DNA from: Dentipellis sp. KUC8613
Lineage: Eukaryota; Basidiomycota; Agaricomycetes; Russulales; Hericiaceae
Length of the DNA stretch: 64,000 nucleotides
Direction: 5' to 3'
Assembly: GCA_002286715.1 (NCBI GenBank)
Contig: NSJX01000010.1
Location: 475,244-539,243 of the forward strand
In this document: in pieces, positions 42,796 to 54,947 of the stretch
How positions within the stretch are numbered: the stretch's first letter is position 1
How the letters are laid out: every line of letters begins with the position of its first letter
Position numbers and translations under genes: made by a program
The notes under the pieces: generated by a model
What the model was told of the DNA's origin: nothing
What the model saw: the letters and a program-made list of their open reading frames with translations, nothing else
Databases searched by the model: none

Positions 42796-45700
42796 GCCGC
42801 GCAAGTGTGGGCTCCATCGATGTTAATGTTTACTTATTTCCATCCGCCGGGCGTTTGTTGACGGTGTCGGTGGCACGGGTGGGTAGGACCGGGGCGTGTG
42901 TGGGGTATGTATGTATTGTGTTGCGGTGTGTACGACGTGGCAGATTAACTCTGATGTGCGGGGCTCCGTAGCGGCGATCTCGGGAGCTCCTCGCAGCGCA
43001 TGCTGGCTTACTCCTTCCAGTTTACCTGTACCATAAAATTCGCGAAATAATACCCACAGGCGGCGGGCCGCGCGCATCCTGTTCGGTGCTCACTATTCTA
43101 TCCTCGGTGCAGGCGCTGTCACCCGCTCGCAATTGCTGCTCGGTGCTGAGCCGAAAAACCTGCGCTGGCGCGAGCAAGCAAAGCTTAACTGACTTGGTCC
43201 TAGAACCAACAGCGCCAGCCTGCGACCGCGCGGGGACCTCGGCCAGCATCGAGCATCTCCCGCCTTACCTGCACCAGCCGCGGCGGCCGACTTCCAGAAG
43301 GAAATGGGACGGGCATGAAAACGAAACAGCCTCTCTACCGCCGCAGCCGCGCGCAAGTAAGTAATACCACCACATGCCGCGGCTGCCGGGAGATGAAGGC
43401 GACCGCCCCGGTGCCCATCTTGCCCGGAACGGCCATTGACAAGCGAGGCAGATCAAGCGAGCACGAAACTGCGCTGGTAATTACAGCGGCTGCGATACGT
43501 ACCGCCTAGCCGCCTGGACGTGCGATAATTGCGATTAACTAAATAAAAAAATAAAGGCGCATCAATTCCTGGATAACGATTGAGAACGAAAGGCCAACCA
43601 CCCGCCCCCCGGACGCTCACGCACTCGCCGCACGCCGCACCCGGAACACAAGCTCTGCGGCTAGCAGCATACCACTGACCGCTAGCTCCTTGAGGCCTTG
43701 CCGGTACCACTGGCTGACCAGCCGCCGTATCCAAGACGGTGTACCTCAGCTGCAGCTCTGCAACCCCAACCAGCGTGCGCGTGACCCGCTGCAGCACCCA
43801 ATCCCATCGATGCCGAATCCGCATCGATCATTCCATCCAGCGGCGATATGCCCTCTAAATTACATACGCGTGCTCACGCGCACCGACTGACGCACACGGG
43901 AGGTGCACACGACGGCACATACCCATAAGTATGTTGATACTCACGCGCGCGGGGCTGACGTTTGGTATTCGATGTTCGATGCTACTGTCGGCGGTGCCCT
44001 CGCGAGCGCTGGAAGTCGCAGAGATAAGTAACGGCGTCGAATTTGTATTTTGCAGGCGGCAGTGGCGCCGCACATACTTACATAGCGCGTATCTCGGCGA
44101 CAGCGACGGCGCCAGTGACATCTGCAAATGTTCAAAACATTTAAATAATTTGTATTGTTCCAGCGCCCGCGCCCGCGTTCATGCCACCCCGCACACCCCA
44201 GGGGGAGCAGGCCGAAGTGCCCACGGACCAGGGCATTGACGTCGACTGGGACGGACGATCGGCGGGAGCTGTCGCCTCTCGAGCACGCCCGGATCCCTGT
44301 CCTGTCAACCCATCGCCATCGTCATAGCCCGCAATCGAGTCAGCCCGAACCACACACACACATACACACATACGCACAGACTACTAAGGAGCCCCAGGCC
44401 AAGCACCCGAGCCCGACTTACCGCCTTCGCACCACGGCACCACGGCACCACGGCACCCGCATCCGTGCACTACACAATGGGCTAGCATCACGCGTATGCA
44501 TGCATCATGCATGCATCATGGGGCACCGTGCCCATACGTATACGTATACTGTACCCGGAGCCCGATCGCACTGCAAGCCGCAAGCTGCAAGCCACACGAG
44601 CTAGGCAGGATGCGGTATGCGGAGGGCTCGGGAGACCAGCCACTAGCCACTAGCCACCGCTTCGTGATCGCCGGCGGTCAGCGAATCAGGCTTTGGCTCT
44701 AGCGCTGAGCTCCGTCGTCCACGGGCCACGGGCCACGGGCGAGGAGGGTGCGCGTTCTAGAAAACCCCGAGGCCGCAAAATTTGGAATTCAGCACCCCCC
44801 CGTGCCGTACGGTGCCCACCGTACATCGTGCGTCGTGCATGCCAGCGTCGAGGCGGTTAGTCAGAGCTCAGAAGCCTGCAGCTGTCTCCGATCAGGGATG
44901 ATAATGTTATTTAATATAATAGCTGATAGTGCCACTTGCCTGCGTGTCCGAGGAAGCACTTCTCGAACACTCGAGGAGACACATACGGCCGAGCTGGCCA
45001 CGGGCTGGATATCGATTTCATTTAGTCCGAGAAACACGACGCACCTCGAGGCTGCACGACCGTCACCGCCCCCGGCGCACAAACGAAACTCTGCATTTCT
45101 GCCCCCACGCGCAAGCTATGGCTATATACAATTTTACCTCTTCCCTTTCCCTTGCCCCCTCCCCTCCCCTCCCCTACCTTCCTTGCCCACACCACCACTG
45201 CAGCACTAGTGCTGCAAACGAACGAATCCCAAACCCCACGTGCACACCGGTACCCGATCGCGAAATGCACACGCCGAAGCAGAACAAAATAAAGAAAAGA
45301 AAAGAAAAGAAAAGAAAAGAAAGAACAAACATACGAACAGCGCTAGCAAGAATGAAAATGAACACGAGAAGAATACGGACATGAGAACCAAAACGGGAAC
45401 GGGAATGGAAACGGAAATGGAAACAAGAACAAGAACAAGAACAAGAACGAGTCCTCCAGAGTCCCCTGCGAGCCGGAGCCAGGATCGTGCGCGAGATGGC
45501 GATGCGATATGAGGTATAGTACAGTGAGAACGAGAATGAGAACGCGGATAATCAATAACGTGAACAAGAACGAGGATGGGGATGGGGATGAGGATATCGG
45601 ATATGCAGGGTTGGTAAGGGTGTGGGTGGGGTAAGGGGTAAGGGTAAGGGTGGGGGATATCGAGATCAGATCAAGAAAATAAGCGAGCAAGTGACAATGA

Positions 45701-46315
45701 CAGTGAGCGTGAGCGTGCAGGGCGGGGCGCGGGAAATGACGGTCGGTGGTGGGTGGTGGGTGGCGGGTGCGACGGTGAGTGGGTTAGAAAATGTTGTGAG
45801 GGGGAGGGTCAGGAAGGGACGAATAGGGAGAGGAAAGGAAGCGGGGGAGGAGGCGAGCAGAACAACAAACGTCTAAAATGAAAGCAAGCAAGCAATCAAA
45901 CAAGCAAGCCAATGGCCAAGTCGGGTATAGTACATACGTGCATACATACACACATACACACAACAACCACAAAACACATAAATACCAGCTGCAGAGTCGC
46001 CGCACGCCGACGGCGACAGCATCGCCGCACGCCGACAACGACAGCGACAGCGACGGCGCGCACGTACGCATCCTACGCAGCACGAGGTCGTAAGCTCGAG
46101 CACATCCGCACCACAAAGCCCGAACCAACCAAGACAAACAAACAAACAAACAAACGACAAACGACAGAAGCCCAAAGCCCATATCCATATCCCGAAAACA
46201 AACCAAGAGCCAGCAGAGCGAAAAAAGAAAAGAAAAAGAGAGGAAGAGCACCGGAGTAGAGACAGGAGAGAATGCAGAGGGAAAAAAACGAAAGCGAAAG
46301 CGGGCGCCGCCGTAC
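42796..46315. other. Gene-free low-complexity stretch (3.5 kb)
   Basis: Two genes converge on this stretch. It holds GC-rich spacer up to about 44.9 kb, then simple-sequence DNA: an AAAGA pentamer run near 45291-45331, GAACAA-type hexamers near 45421-45450, GGGTAAGG words near 45627-45655, CACATA-type repeats near 45945-45970 and an AAAC run near 46135-46156. From 45.2 to 46.3 kb the plus strand is strongly purine- or A-biased. Frames here are long only because stops are compositionally rare. No gene supported. Confidence 0.6.
45291..45331. repeat. AAAGA microsatellite
   Basis: About eight tandem AAAGA units, slightly imperfect at both ends, in the spacer downstream of the MED25-like gene. 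Confidence 0.85.
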
Positions 46316-48595
46316 CTAGTACCCGCCCCAACCCTCCACCTCCTGCACCTGCACGGGCGCATAGCCCTCCACATACCCGTACGCGGGATATGCGTAGGCC
46401 TGGTCGTACGAGACCAGACCAGGCTGCCCATGATGCGCCTGCAACACTCCCGGCGCGACTGCGGGGTTCAGCAGGTGCGAGTAGTCCGTCCCCACACTCG
46501 CGCCCATCTCGGCGGGGTATTTTCCCACACCCATACCCATGCTGCCGTCTACAGGATATGCCGCCTGCTTCGGCAGCGGCAGTGGCACAGTCTGCGCCTG
46601 CTCGTACTCGGGGTAGAAGATGAACGGCTTGTCGCCGTCGTCGAGCGGGATGTGCGACGCCGCGGTGGGCGTGATCGGTGTCTGAGGGGAGTGCGAGTGC
46701 GAGTGCGAGTGGGACTGCGGCATGGGTATCGACGACTGCGAGAGCGGCATGGGTATCGACGGCTGGGGGATCGATTGCTGCTGCATAGGCGGCGGGCCAA
46801 GCGGCGCGGGGTACTGCTGTTGGTCCATATACTGTTGCTGTTCCATGTACACTGACGACGACGTCGAGGACGCCGACACGGGCGACTCCGCGGGCATGCT
46901 CTGGTAAGACGTGTCCATGGGCAACGGCGCCGAGGGATACACGACCTCGGGATCCCGCGCGCCGTATGGCCCGGGCGCGGGCTTTAGCGGCGAGCCGACG
47001 CCCGCCCCTGACGACGAGCCCGAGCGAGACGGCTCCGAATCGGGTGAGAGCGACGGCGCGCGCAGCGGGAGCGTAGCTTTCTGTTTCACGATCTGCGAGG
47101 CGCTGCTACGGCGGGGGCGACGGGGTATGCCCGGGGCCGCAGACGCAATATTCGCGCGCGGGGTGGTGCTTAGCGGGCTGCCATTTCCACCGCTGCCATT
47201 AGGGCTCAGGCCGACATTGCCGTTCGCATCGATGTTGTTGTTAGGGATCATAACTGGGGGCTGTTGCGGGAGGGGTTGTGAGGCGTGATCGCCGATCGAA
47301 TCGAGCACATGTTCGACGGCTTCCTCGTGGTCACGGAAAAACGATGTGCGAGGTGGGACAAGTCCGTACGTGCGCTTCTTGGTGAGCCCATGCACCTTTT
47401 GAAGGTGCTTGACAAGACTGGGGCGCTGAAGTTCGTGGCGTGGCTGGTCATGACGTACGTGTAATGCGGGGCGGAACGTTGTGCGCGAAGAAGTAGATGA
47501 TGACAAGAGACCAGGAGGTGGAAACGAATTGTTTCGGGGCAGAGTGGTGCGCGGGGGTGGCGTAGTGGACGTAGACGTCGGGGGCGGGTATGGTATAGGC
47601 GGGGCGCCGTTGTGATAAGACTCGTTCGATGACGCTAGTAACATAAATGTGTATAATAGGACAAGATAATGGAGAGGATGACCAACCTTGCTGGGCCGCG
47701 GCTACGGCAATGTCGCTTCGCGAAATGAGGAATGAGTATTTTTCGCGATCTGCAGGGAACCAGACATCTGTTCCGGAGCATCCCTGTAGCCGGCCCTAGG
47801 GTAACAGTGGCGCTGTCAGCGGAACACGGAATAAGAGCGGTACATGGAGACAAACCGTGTCATGGAAAAGACGATTGAGCTTTTCCATCTCCCCAAACTG
47901 TGGCGATGCAGTGAGGATCATATGCAGGTATATACTTTTCTGGGGGACGATGAGCAGGGCCGGTGGACGGAAGTCAGTACGTACCTGACAAAGTACGGAT
48001 GCGAGGGCCTGCCAAGGGTCGGGGGCACCTGCACCAGGATGAATGCCATCTAGGTCATCAGTCGGGCGTGACGCCGCGACGACGAAGAGGTGGCGGGTAG
48101 TGGGTTTGTCCTGAAAGGTGGACCCGAGGAGCTGTAGGGTGTGTCTCGTCTACACGGGGACGGAGTCATGTAGGCGCATGGGGACGCACTTCGACTGCGC
48201 GATAGAGAGTGCCGAGCGAGATGCGGTTATGCGGATGCGAGTTGAAGCGGAGCTCCGGGAGCTGGTTGTACTGGCGGGAACTGTGTGGCGGAGGGGTGTC
48301 TTCTGCGGGCGCAGGGCACGAAAGCATCCAGAGCACCTGAATCTGTGGGGGGTGAGCGAGGGGGAGCACATGGGGAGAGCATACGGACGGGGACGTAGGG
48401 ATTTGCCCTGCGCATGGTGCCGAGGAGGTTGGGCAGATAGCGATCACGGAGATCGGGCCAGCGGGGGTGCATGTGGTCTGAGTTCTCGATGAGGACGAGG
48501 GTCGCGACAGAATGACCGGGAGCAAGAGGCGCGAAGATGGCGGGCGGGGGCGGGATGGCGGCGGCGGCATTGGGGGCGGGGGGCGGGGCGGCCAT
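46316..48595 (-). CDS. MED25-like protein, Mediator VWA-domain subunit
   Basis: Six exons (48595-48389, 48342-48190, 48131-47985, 47897-47856, 47783-47687, 47634-46316) give about 654 residues. After a Pro/Ala leader, residues 25-225 read like the von Willebrand A domain of Mediator subunit 25: VATLVLIENSDHM, RYLPNLLGTM, VPIQVLWML, ISLGTLYRAVE, HLFVVAASRPTDDL and WFPADREKYSF. The C-terminal 400 residues are disordered and rich in Pro, Ser and Gln, with HSHSHSHS and QQQY tracts, as expected for a co-activator tail. In the nucleus it would link activators to Pol II. A 33 nt in-frame segment near residue 260 has GT and AG ends and may be an intron. The family call is from fold pattern and order, so moderate. 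Confidence 0.65.
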
Positions 48596-48804
48596 GGGGG
48601 GAGAGAGCAGAGGTTGAGAGAGCACGCCCACCACGCCGACATCTCATCCGGCGGAGAGTCAATCCCGTCCCGTGACCCGACGACTCTCTCCCGGAATACG
48701 GCCAATTATCCTGTCCGATAACTTATTCCAAGATAACCCCTGCTAAGTCTCCCCTCTCCCCGCCGCCTCTGTTGTCCTCGTCGCCGTCGCCGCCGTCGTC
48801 GACC
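48596..48804. promoter_or_regulatory. Divergent promoter of the MED25-like and Whi2-like genes
   Basis: 209 bp separate the start codons. The middle contains a GATAAC/GATAAC pair around 48716-48737 and a pyrimidine run before 48780, a common arrangement upstream of basidiomycete start sites. Confidence 0.45.
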
Positions 48805-50141
48805 ATGGCTACCGCAATGTCCGCTTCCCCCATCACACAGGTCTCTCAGACCCCCGTCCATGCTGCCCTCCAGCCCCCGCTCCTCACCCGCCTTCTCCTC
48901 GACCTCCGCGGCAAGCGCTTCTCCGTCGACCGCGAAACCATCATGAACCTCCCCGAGTCCGTGCTCCTCTGCCTCTTCCCCAACGGCCTCGTGCTCAGCC
49001 GCCAATCTGTCGCCCTCTCGGACGGTGGCGAGAACTCCGAGGAGGAGGAGCTTTACGGCGTCGACGTGCGTCACCCCCGCCTCGTGTCGCCCACTGACCT
49101 GACCGCACGCAGTTCGACCCGGACTGCTTCGCATACGTCCTCAACTTCTTCCGCACCGCGTCCGACGCATTCTATGGCACCGAGACCAACCCCGGCCTCT
49201 TCGCCGCCCAGCAGCACCTCGTCGACGCCGCGCCTCCCGCCGACTTCCCCTCGAATCAGAACCCGCTGCTCTCCAAGCAGGCCATCATCGTCCTCCGCGA
49301 GGAACTCGAGTACTTCTCCATCCCGCCGAAGGACGGCGGTGCCTCGACTGACGCCGGCGGCAACGCCACCGACGCGCTCCTCGGCCTCAAGCGCCACTGC
49401 GGCGAGTACCTTCTTGACAAACGCAACATCTTCACCGCGCTCCAGCGGAACGTGAACAAGGAGAACAACATTGCTGAGCAACACTTGATTGACATGCTCT
49501 GCATGAGGTGCGTGTACACAGAGTTCCTTCCGTCTTTCTGTCCGCCGACTCCCCACATACAGCGGCTTTGACCGCGATGACGAATGGGGCTACCGCGCGC
49601 TCGAGCCGTCCCGCTGCTGCATCTCCTCCATCGCCCTCGTCCTCCTCAAGACCGGCATCGTCCACCACCCCGCCCCCGCCGGCGGCTCTCCCGCCGACCG
49701 CCAGGTGACCCTCGACTACAACCAGATGGCCACCGCGCAGAAGCTCCTGCTCTTCTGGCGCAAACCCGCGGTACGTTGCCTTTCTGCCACTCGTGGCGCC
49801 CTGCTTATACGCGCTGCAGAGAAAATGCTGGTGGGACGGCATCGAGGTCAACCTCGCGCAGCTCGGCGAGCCGTCGCGGGACGTGAAGCTCTGGGCGCGC
49901 CGTGTGTGGACACTTGAGCTCAGTCTTGTGCGTACTCTCTCCCCCACCTCTCCTTTCACATACCTCATCTTCTCTCTCTATGCGTCCCTCGCGACCATGT
50001 CCTTTCCTCTCTCCACCATCCTCCTCCCACTCCCTTCCCGTTCCCGTATTCTACTCCTTCTTTTCCTGCTTTCCTTCTTTTTATTCTCTCATCCAAGCTG
50101 CACCCCCACCCCGCGCATACTCACGCCCCGCACAGGTCTAG
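48805..50141 (+). CDS. Whi2-like BTB/POZ growth-regulation protein
   Basis: Exons 48805-49065, 49113-49507, 49563-49770, 49820-49927 and a final 6 nt exon (50136-50141) give 325 residues. A T1-type BTB domain occupies residues 30-160 (LLLDLRGKRFSVDRETIMNLPESVLLCLFP, FDPDCFAYVLNFFR). The C-terminal part contains GFDRDDEWGYRALEPSRCC and WWDGIEV with VKLWARRVWTLELSL, characteristic of the Whi2/KCTD-like family. Yeast Whi2 works with the phosphatases Psr1 and Psr2 in general stress signalling and TORC1 restraint. The last exon encodes one residue and the stop; if it is not used the protein simply differs at the C-terminus. Confidence 0.8.
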
Positions 50142-51893
50142 CCGCCCTTCAAAACGCGCCCGCCACCGGCACGGACATAACATACGCACGCAGCATTCCC
50201 CGCATCACCACGGATACCCCGCACGCAGCCATATCCACACTCCTTGACTACTAATCGATCGATGTCGCACGTTGTTCTCTGTTTTCTGGCTTTATGCATC
50301 GTCTCTGTTCTCTTTTCTCTGAGTTTCGATTTCTTGTACGGCGTACATGACCTGGCGTCTATATATCTGTTTTGGTCGGCACGTTGGGTCTTCGTTTCGT
50401 TGGTGGTTCGACGCGAGTGTGTTAGGGGATGAACAGAGCGGGTGGCTCCCCGCTAGACATCGCTGGTAGGGGCCCTGCTGGTGTTCACGGTTGCCATTGC
50501 CGCAGCGGCCTCCAAATTGATACTGATGTCCAGCTACATAATTCACAAGACATGTCTGCCTGGGTGTTGTCGGGAAGAGGTTGGCTCGGATTTGTTTCTT
50601 AACCTGTGTTCATCGTCTTCATGGTCGCTGACGTTCTCCTGCGATCCTCTCTAATATACTACAGGCGTTTCTCTAGTGATTTATCGAGCCATAGCAGTTA
50701 GTCGATGCTCCAGGACGACCACGCGTCGATGCTAGGTTTCACCAATCTCCCTGATACCGGGATGATATGATGATTCTTGGTTGTTCGAACGTGTCGGGAA
50801 ACGGTGAGTCCAAATCTATGTTTACTTTTGCAATGTGCGCGATATTCGAGAAGGACCATGACATAATGACGGAAACCTTGTCAACTGCTCAGTGTTCTCC
50901 TGCAGTTTTCCTTTATAGTGGGGCTTTGCCGGTTCCGAGGTGAGCTTCTTTGCGACACAGGAATAGCATGACTTCGGTGTCCGAACTAATACACCAAGCT
51001 GGCAGCCAATGCCAAATTAGACGGCCATTGTGAGCCCATCCACAGAACGAGCTATACGTTGACATCCTGGGCCCTTATAATACTCATTGCAACTTACACT
51101 TCCCTAGTCGACCCGCGAGACCCAGGAATTCAATTTCGACGACTGTATCTTACACAAATAGATAGCGGGTCCTTTACCCTTTTACCCATACGAAATGCAT
51201 GCCCGTGCCGTAAGAGCCCACAGCGCACAAACTCTCGCCCTCACGAACATATGCCCAGGAACCACAGAACAGCAAATTACAGTTTCTGCGTTATCAAATA
51301 AATGCACGCCGCCGAATCGAAGTCTGATAGCGGCGCGCGCGACGCGACGTCCGAAAATCGAATCTTCTGCTCTTCCGCCGCCGTCTGAATCCGCATCAAC
51401 TGTAACTAATACTGGCACGAGCATCAGCCTTGCATCAGCCAATCGGCTAGCGTGTACGAGCAGCCACGAATCCACGGCGCATCGCGAAATCGAATCTCGC
51501 GCTGTCAATGGCGCGACGCCCGCGGCCGGTGGTAATAGGGCGCAGGCAGCTCGGACGGGTCACGTAAGTTAAAGCCTGCGAGGGGCTCAGGAAGCACCCT
51601 GCAGCACCATGGCCAGAACTCCAGGACAGTGCGAGGGGGCACCGGTACCTGCGCCTCGAGCCTCGCATTGTGCGAACCTAAACGGCAACGGCAAAGGCAA
51701 GCGGCTGATAAGGTAATTTAAGTATAAGCTATTTCGCACCCCGCGGGCCTTAGAATCACCATGCGAGATAGGCGCCCGATAACCCAATCATCTCCACTTT
51801 GTTCGCTTCCTCGAGCTCCCCGCCGCGTACTTATCATCCTCGACCGACCGTGACATAGCAACGGAGAACTTTTTATAGCAGCAGCAAAGCACC
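50142..51893. other. Intergenic, no supported gene (1.75 kb)
   Basis: Only short frames without motifs, the longest 125 codons at 51195. The first few hundred bases are 3' flank of the Whi2-like gene, and the last 100 include TTTTTATAG as a TATA-like element before LTO1. Confidence 0.5.
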
Positions 51894-52510
51894 ATGGTGG
51901 ACGCCTTTGACATCGAGTCGCTCGTGCACGTCGAGCAGACGTACGTTCTCCGATTCCCGTAGTTGTGCGGTGCTGAACGAGCGCACAGGTTCTACGACGC
52001 CGGCTTCGCAGACGGGCACGCGCACGGGCGCATCCACGGGCTCATCGAGGGGCGCGCGCTCGGCCGCGAGAAGGGCTTCGAGATCTGGGAGGAGCTCGGG
52101 TTCTACGAGGGCGCCGCGCGGCTCTGGGCCGCCGTCCTCGCGCGCCAGGACCCCTCCGCGTGCGTGTCCTTCAAATCAACAGCCTGTGCTGGATGTTGAC
52201 TCTCTGGCGGTCGCGCAGCCGCGCCGCGCACCACGCGACGCAGCTCCTCGCCCTCATCGCGCGCGTCCCGCGCGCGAACCCGTCCCCGACGGACGACGCC
52301 GCGCCCGACCTCAGCGCGCTCCTCCGCCAGATCCGGTCGCGGTACAAGACGCTCTGCGCCGTGCTGGGCGTGCGCGCGAGTCTGCGCGCCGCCGATGCCG
52401 ATGGCGGCGTGGATGGCGATGCTGGCGACGCTGAACCTGGCAGGCGCAAGCGCAGCGTGTGGCGCGTCGACGGTGACCCGCAGGGGCGCGAGACGGGGCT
52501 GAGCTTTTGA
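51894..52510 (+). CDS. LTO1: LTO1 (Yae1/Lto1 family) adaptor
   Basis: Exons 51894-51940, 51989-52159 and 52219-52510 give 169 residues. Residues 15-55 contain the deca-GX3 motif of the family, glycines every fourth residue in DAGFADGHAHGRIHGLIEG and the following segment to GFYEG. The C-terminal helix LLRQIRSRYKTLCAVLG matches the second half of LTO1. In yeast Yae1-Lto1 recruits the ABC protein Rli1 to the CIA complex for 4Fe-4S insertion, which supports ribosome biogenesis and recycling. The tail (residues 130-169) is Ala/Gly/Asp-rich and poorly conserved. GC content is very high. Confidence 0.85.
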
Positions 52511-54947
52511 AGCCGCTCTGGTTGTGGTATGGACGGCGGCGATGTCGCAGATCTCGCTCTGCATGCCGCCGCCCGCGCAGCGCGTCGGGTCGACCGATGC
52601 GTCTGCGCTCGCGCTCGCGATCCGTACGTCTGCGCACCACTCCCACATACTGTAGAAGTTTTTTGCTGACGAGTGGGCACAACTCCTTATAGCAACTCGC
52701 ACTGCGATCCGGCACGATCGTTATGGCCGCGGTGTTAGCATCGCAGACAGCCCTTGGCGGCCCTCGAGCTTGAAGCATCTGCCTTGGCGCGGGCGCGCTG
52801 GACGTTGATCGACCTCGATGTTATAGAGTTGGTTCAGAGCACTTATGAGCATGGGAAATGCAATCAACGAGAAGCTTGTGCGAGCAGGAGGTCGTGAAGC
52901 TGTACGATTTCCGCGCGATAGAGTTATTGCAAGACGTAATCCGAGGTGCCCCATGTCCCCGACATCACGATCTGACAATGTGTACGAACGTGCAAATTTG
53001 ATCAGTTGAGGTCGTGGTATGATCCTGTGAGTCCCGTTCAATCTCGGACTTCTCGAATCGCTTCTCTGCACAGGCCCCAACCCGTAGATATCTGCAGCTC
53101 AAGTGGCCGGTATCGACCTCATCACTTATCATAGCCAGCAGCGGTAAAGGGCCCGTAAAACTCTGACAGCCGTTGCAGATCGGATAACCTCAGGCTCTCG
53201 ACAAGGCACGACCGCAACGCATTCCTGCGGCGCCAAGCTCATGATAATGTCAACTGACCTCAAACACTTACTTATCTGACCGCAGTCTCGTCGCAAGCCT
53301 CATTATTATTCGTCGTGATATAGTGCCCTGATGCATATTTTTTCCATTCCATTTAGCACTAGCACTAGCACTCGCCATCGCGGAGGAAATACGCCTACTT
53401 TATATCTGAATCAGCCGTGCAGGCGCCTCTGACATATTTCCCCCGTCACGCGACAGCGAGGTTTCGAAACACCCAGCCCCCCCAGCATCTCGGGGGATGA
53501 ACGCCAAAATTTCATCGGTGCCGGCGGAAAGTGAAGTCCCCGGTTCGCAGCGTGGGGTGCACTGGCGGAACGCGTCAGCAGCGGGCCCGAACCACGCACT
53601 TGCCCATGCAGCGAACTGTAACGTCGTCACTGAGTGGGATTGCGACTTATCGTCTATCGCCGGCATCGATGCGATTACGGACGGAGGCATTCAGTACTCA
53701 GTACTCGGTGTTCGGTGTTCGGTACTCGGTACTTGCAAATGATCAGCTGCCAAGCGCAAGTCCGGGCACCGATAAGGAGAGTCTGAGAGTGGCCGGTTGA
53801 CCAGTAACACACGGACCCACACGCTCGCGTGGCCGTGTCGCCTGCCAGTGCGCCGCGGTCTCACTCCCGAGAAGCGTGTTGCTTACAGGGTCGTGGTTCG
53901 TGTCACCTGTCTGCGGCGTGTAAGTATACTTCTTCCCGGATGTGTAAATCGGCGAATTGGGTTCTTTGTCGTTGTATTGCGGGCAGACGGGCTTATCTTT
54001 TGCGGCTCAGGTGACCATGCATGTAGTGCATACCGGTTGCTAGTACGTCAAACTTCCTCAAGTGTCGTGCATATCAGAATAGGGCGAATCTATGAATACC
54101 GGATTCAGAGATGTGGTGAGGTTGAGGTGTCGTTGAGCCCTGATCCTCTCCACGATCTAGCTTTGGTAACCGACGCTATGTGTTCCCTCGCAGCCGCTTC
54201 CTCCCGTGGTCTCACCCGCATTTCTGGTGATATACCAGCAGTGATATGCCACAGGTAAAAGTCGTTCTTCATACTGTCCAGTTCAGCAAGTACTTGTACG
54301 CGCAAGAGGGGCTTTCGCTTTCGCTCCACGGCCTGCCGTTGTCTTTCTGCATCTGAAGCGCCCAAGTTCCATGGCGTGAGATGTCGAAGCAGTAGGCCGA
54401 GAGTCTCGTGCTACCCCGCGCATCCCCCGCTCGTCGAATTCGACTTGTCTCATATCGCGAACTGAAACTGAGATCGGGTGAACTGGAACTGAACATAGCA
54501 TAATTTGCAAATTGGCCTTCTACATTGGAGATCCATGGTGTTTGGTATACAGCTGGTTGCAGGAGTCTTTTGAGTCGAGGTCATATATCATATAGTATCT
54601 CGTCAATTATTGTTTCATTGAAAAAGGGTGTCTTCTGCTCCGAAATAGTGAATGCACTTCGACCGTTTATTGAACGTAAGACAGTACTTGAAAGAGCTAC
54701 TCAAATGATTCTCGCAGGACAAGTCAGCATAGTGGTTAAAATTACAGATATTGTAGCATATCCCGGTTCCTTGATGATATGAACATAGATATGTATGCAT
54801 ACAGATGATACCTCGTACGTGCGGGACTGCCACCCCCCCACCGCACAGACACATGAAATCCGGAACTGAATTCGAGACGAGACGTGAGAGGAAAGATGGT
54901 TGACGGGAGACAGGAAAGCCACACGCACACAGCACGCGGGCCTCCAT
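52511..54947. other. Intergenic, no supported gene (2.4 kb)
   Basis: No frame has domains. Around 53696-53733 the words AGTACTCGGT and GTGTTCGG recur in a short tandem array. 54500-54800 is AT-richer and holds the 3' flank of the amine oxidase gene. Confidence 0.5.

Noticed and set aside
45620..45660. Interstitial telomere repeat (GGGTAA-like words)
   Set aside because: The unit reads GGGTAA with variable spacing, not GGGTTA/TTAGGG, and lies among other simple repeats.
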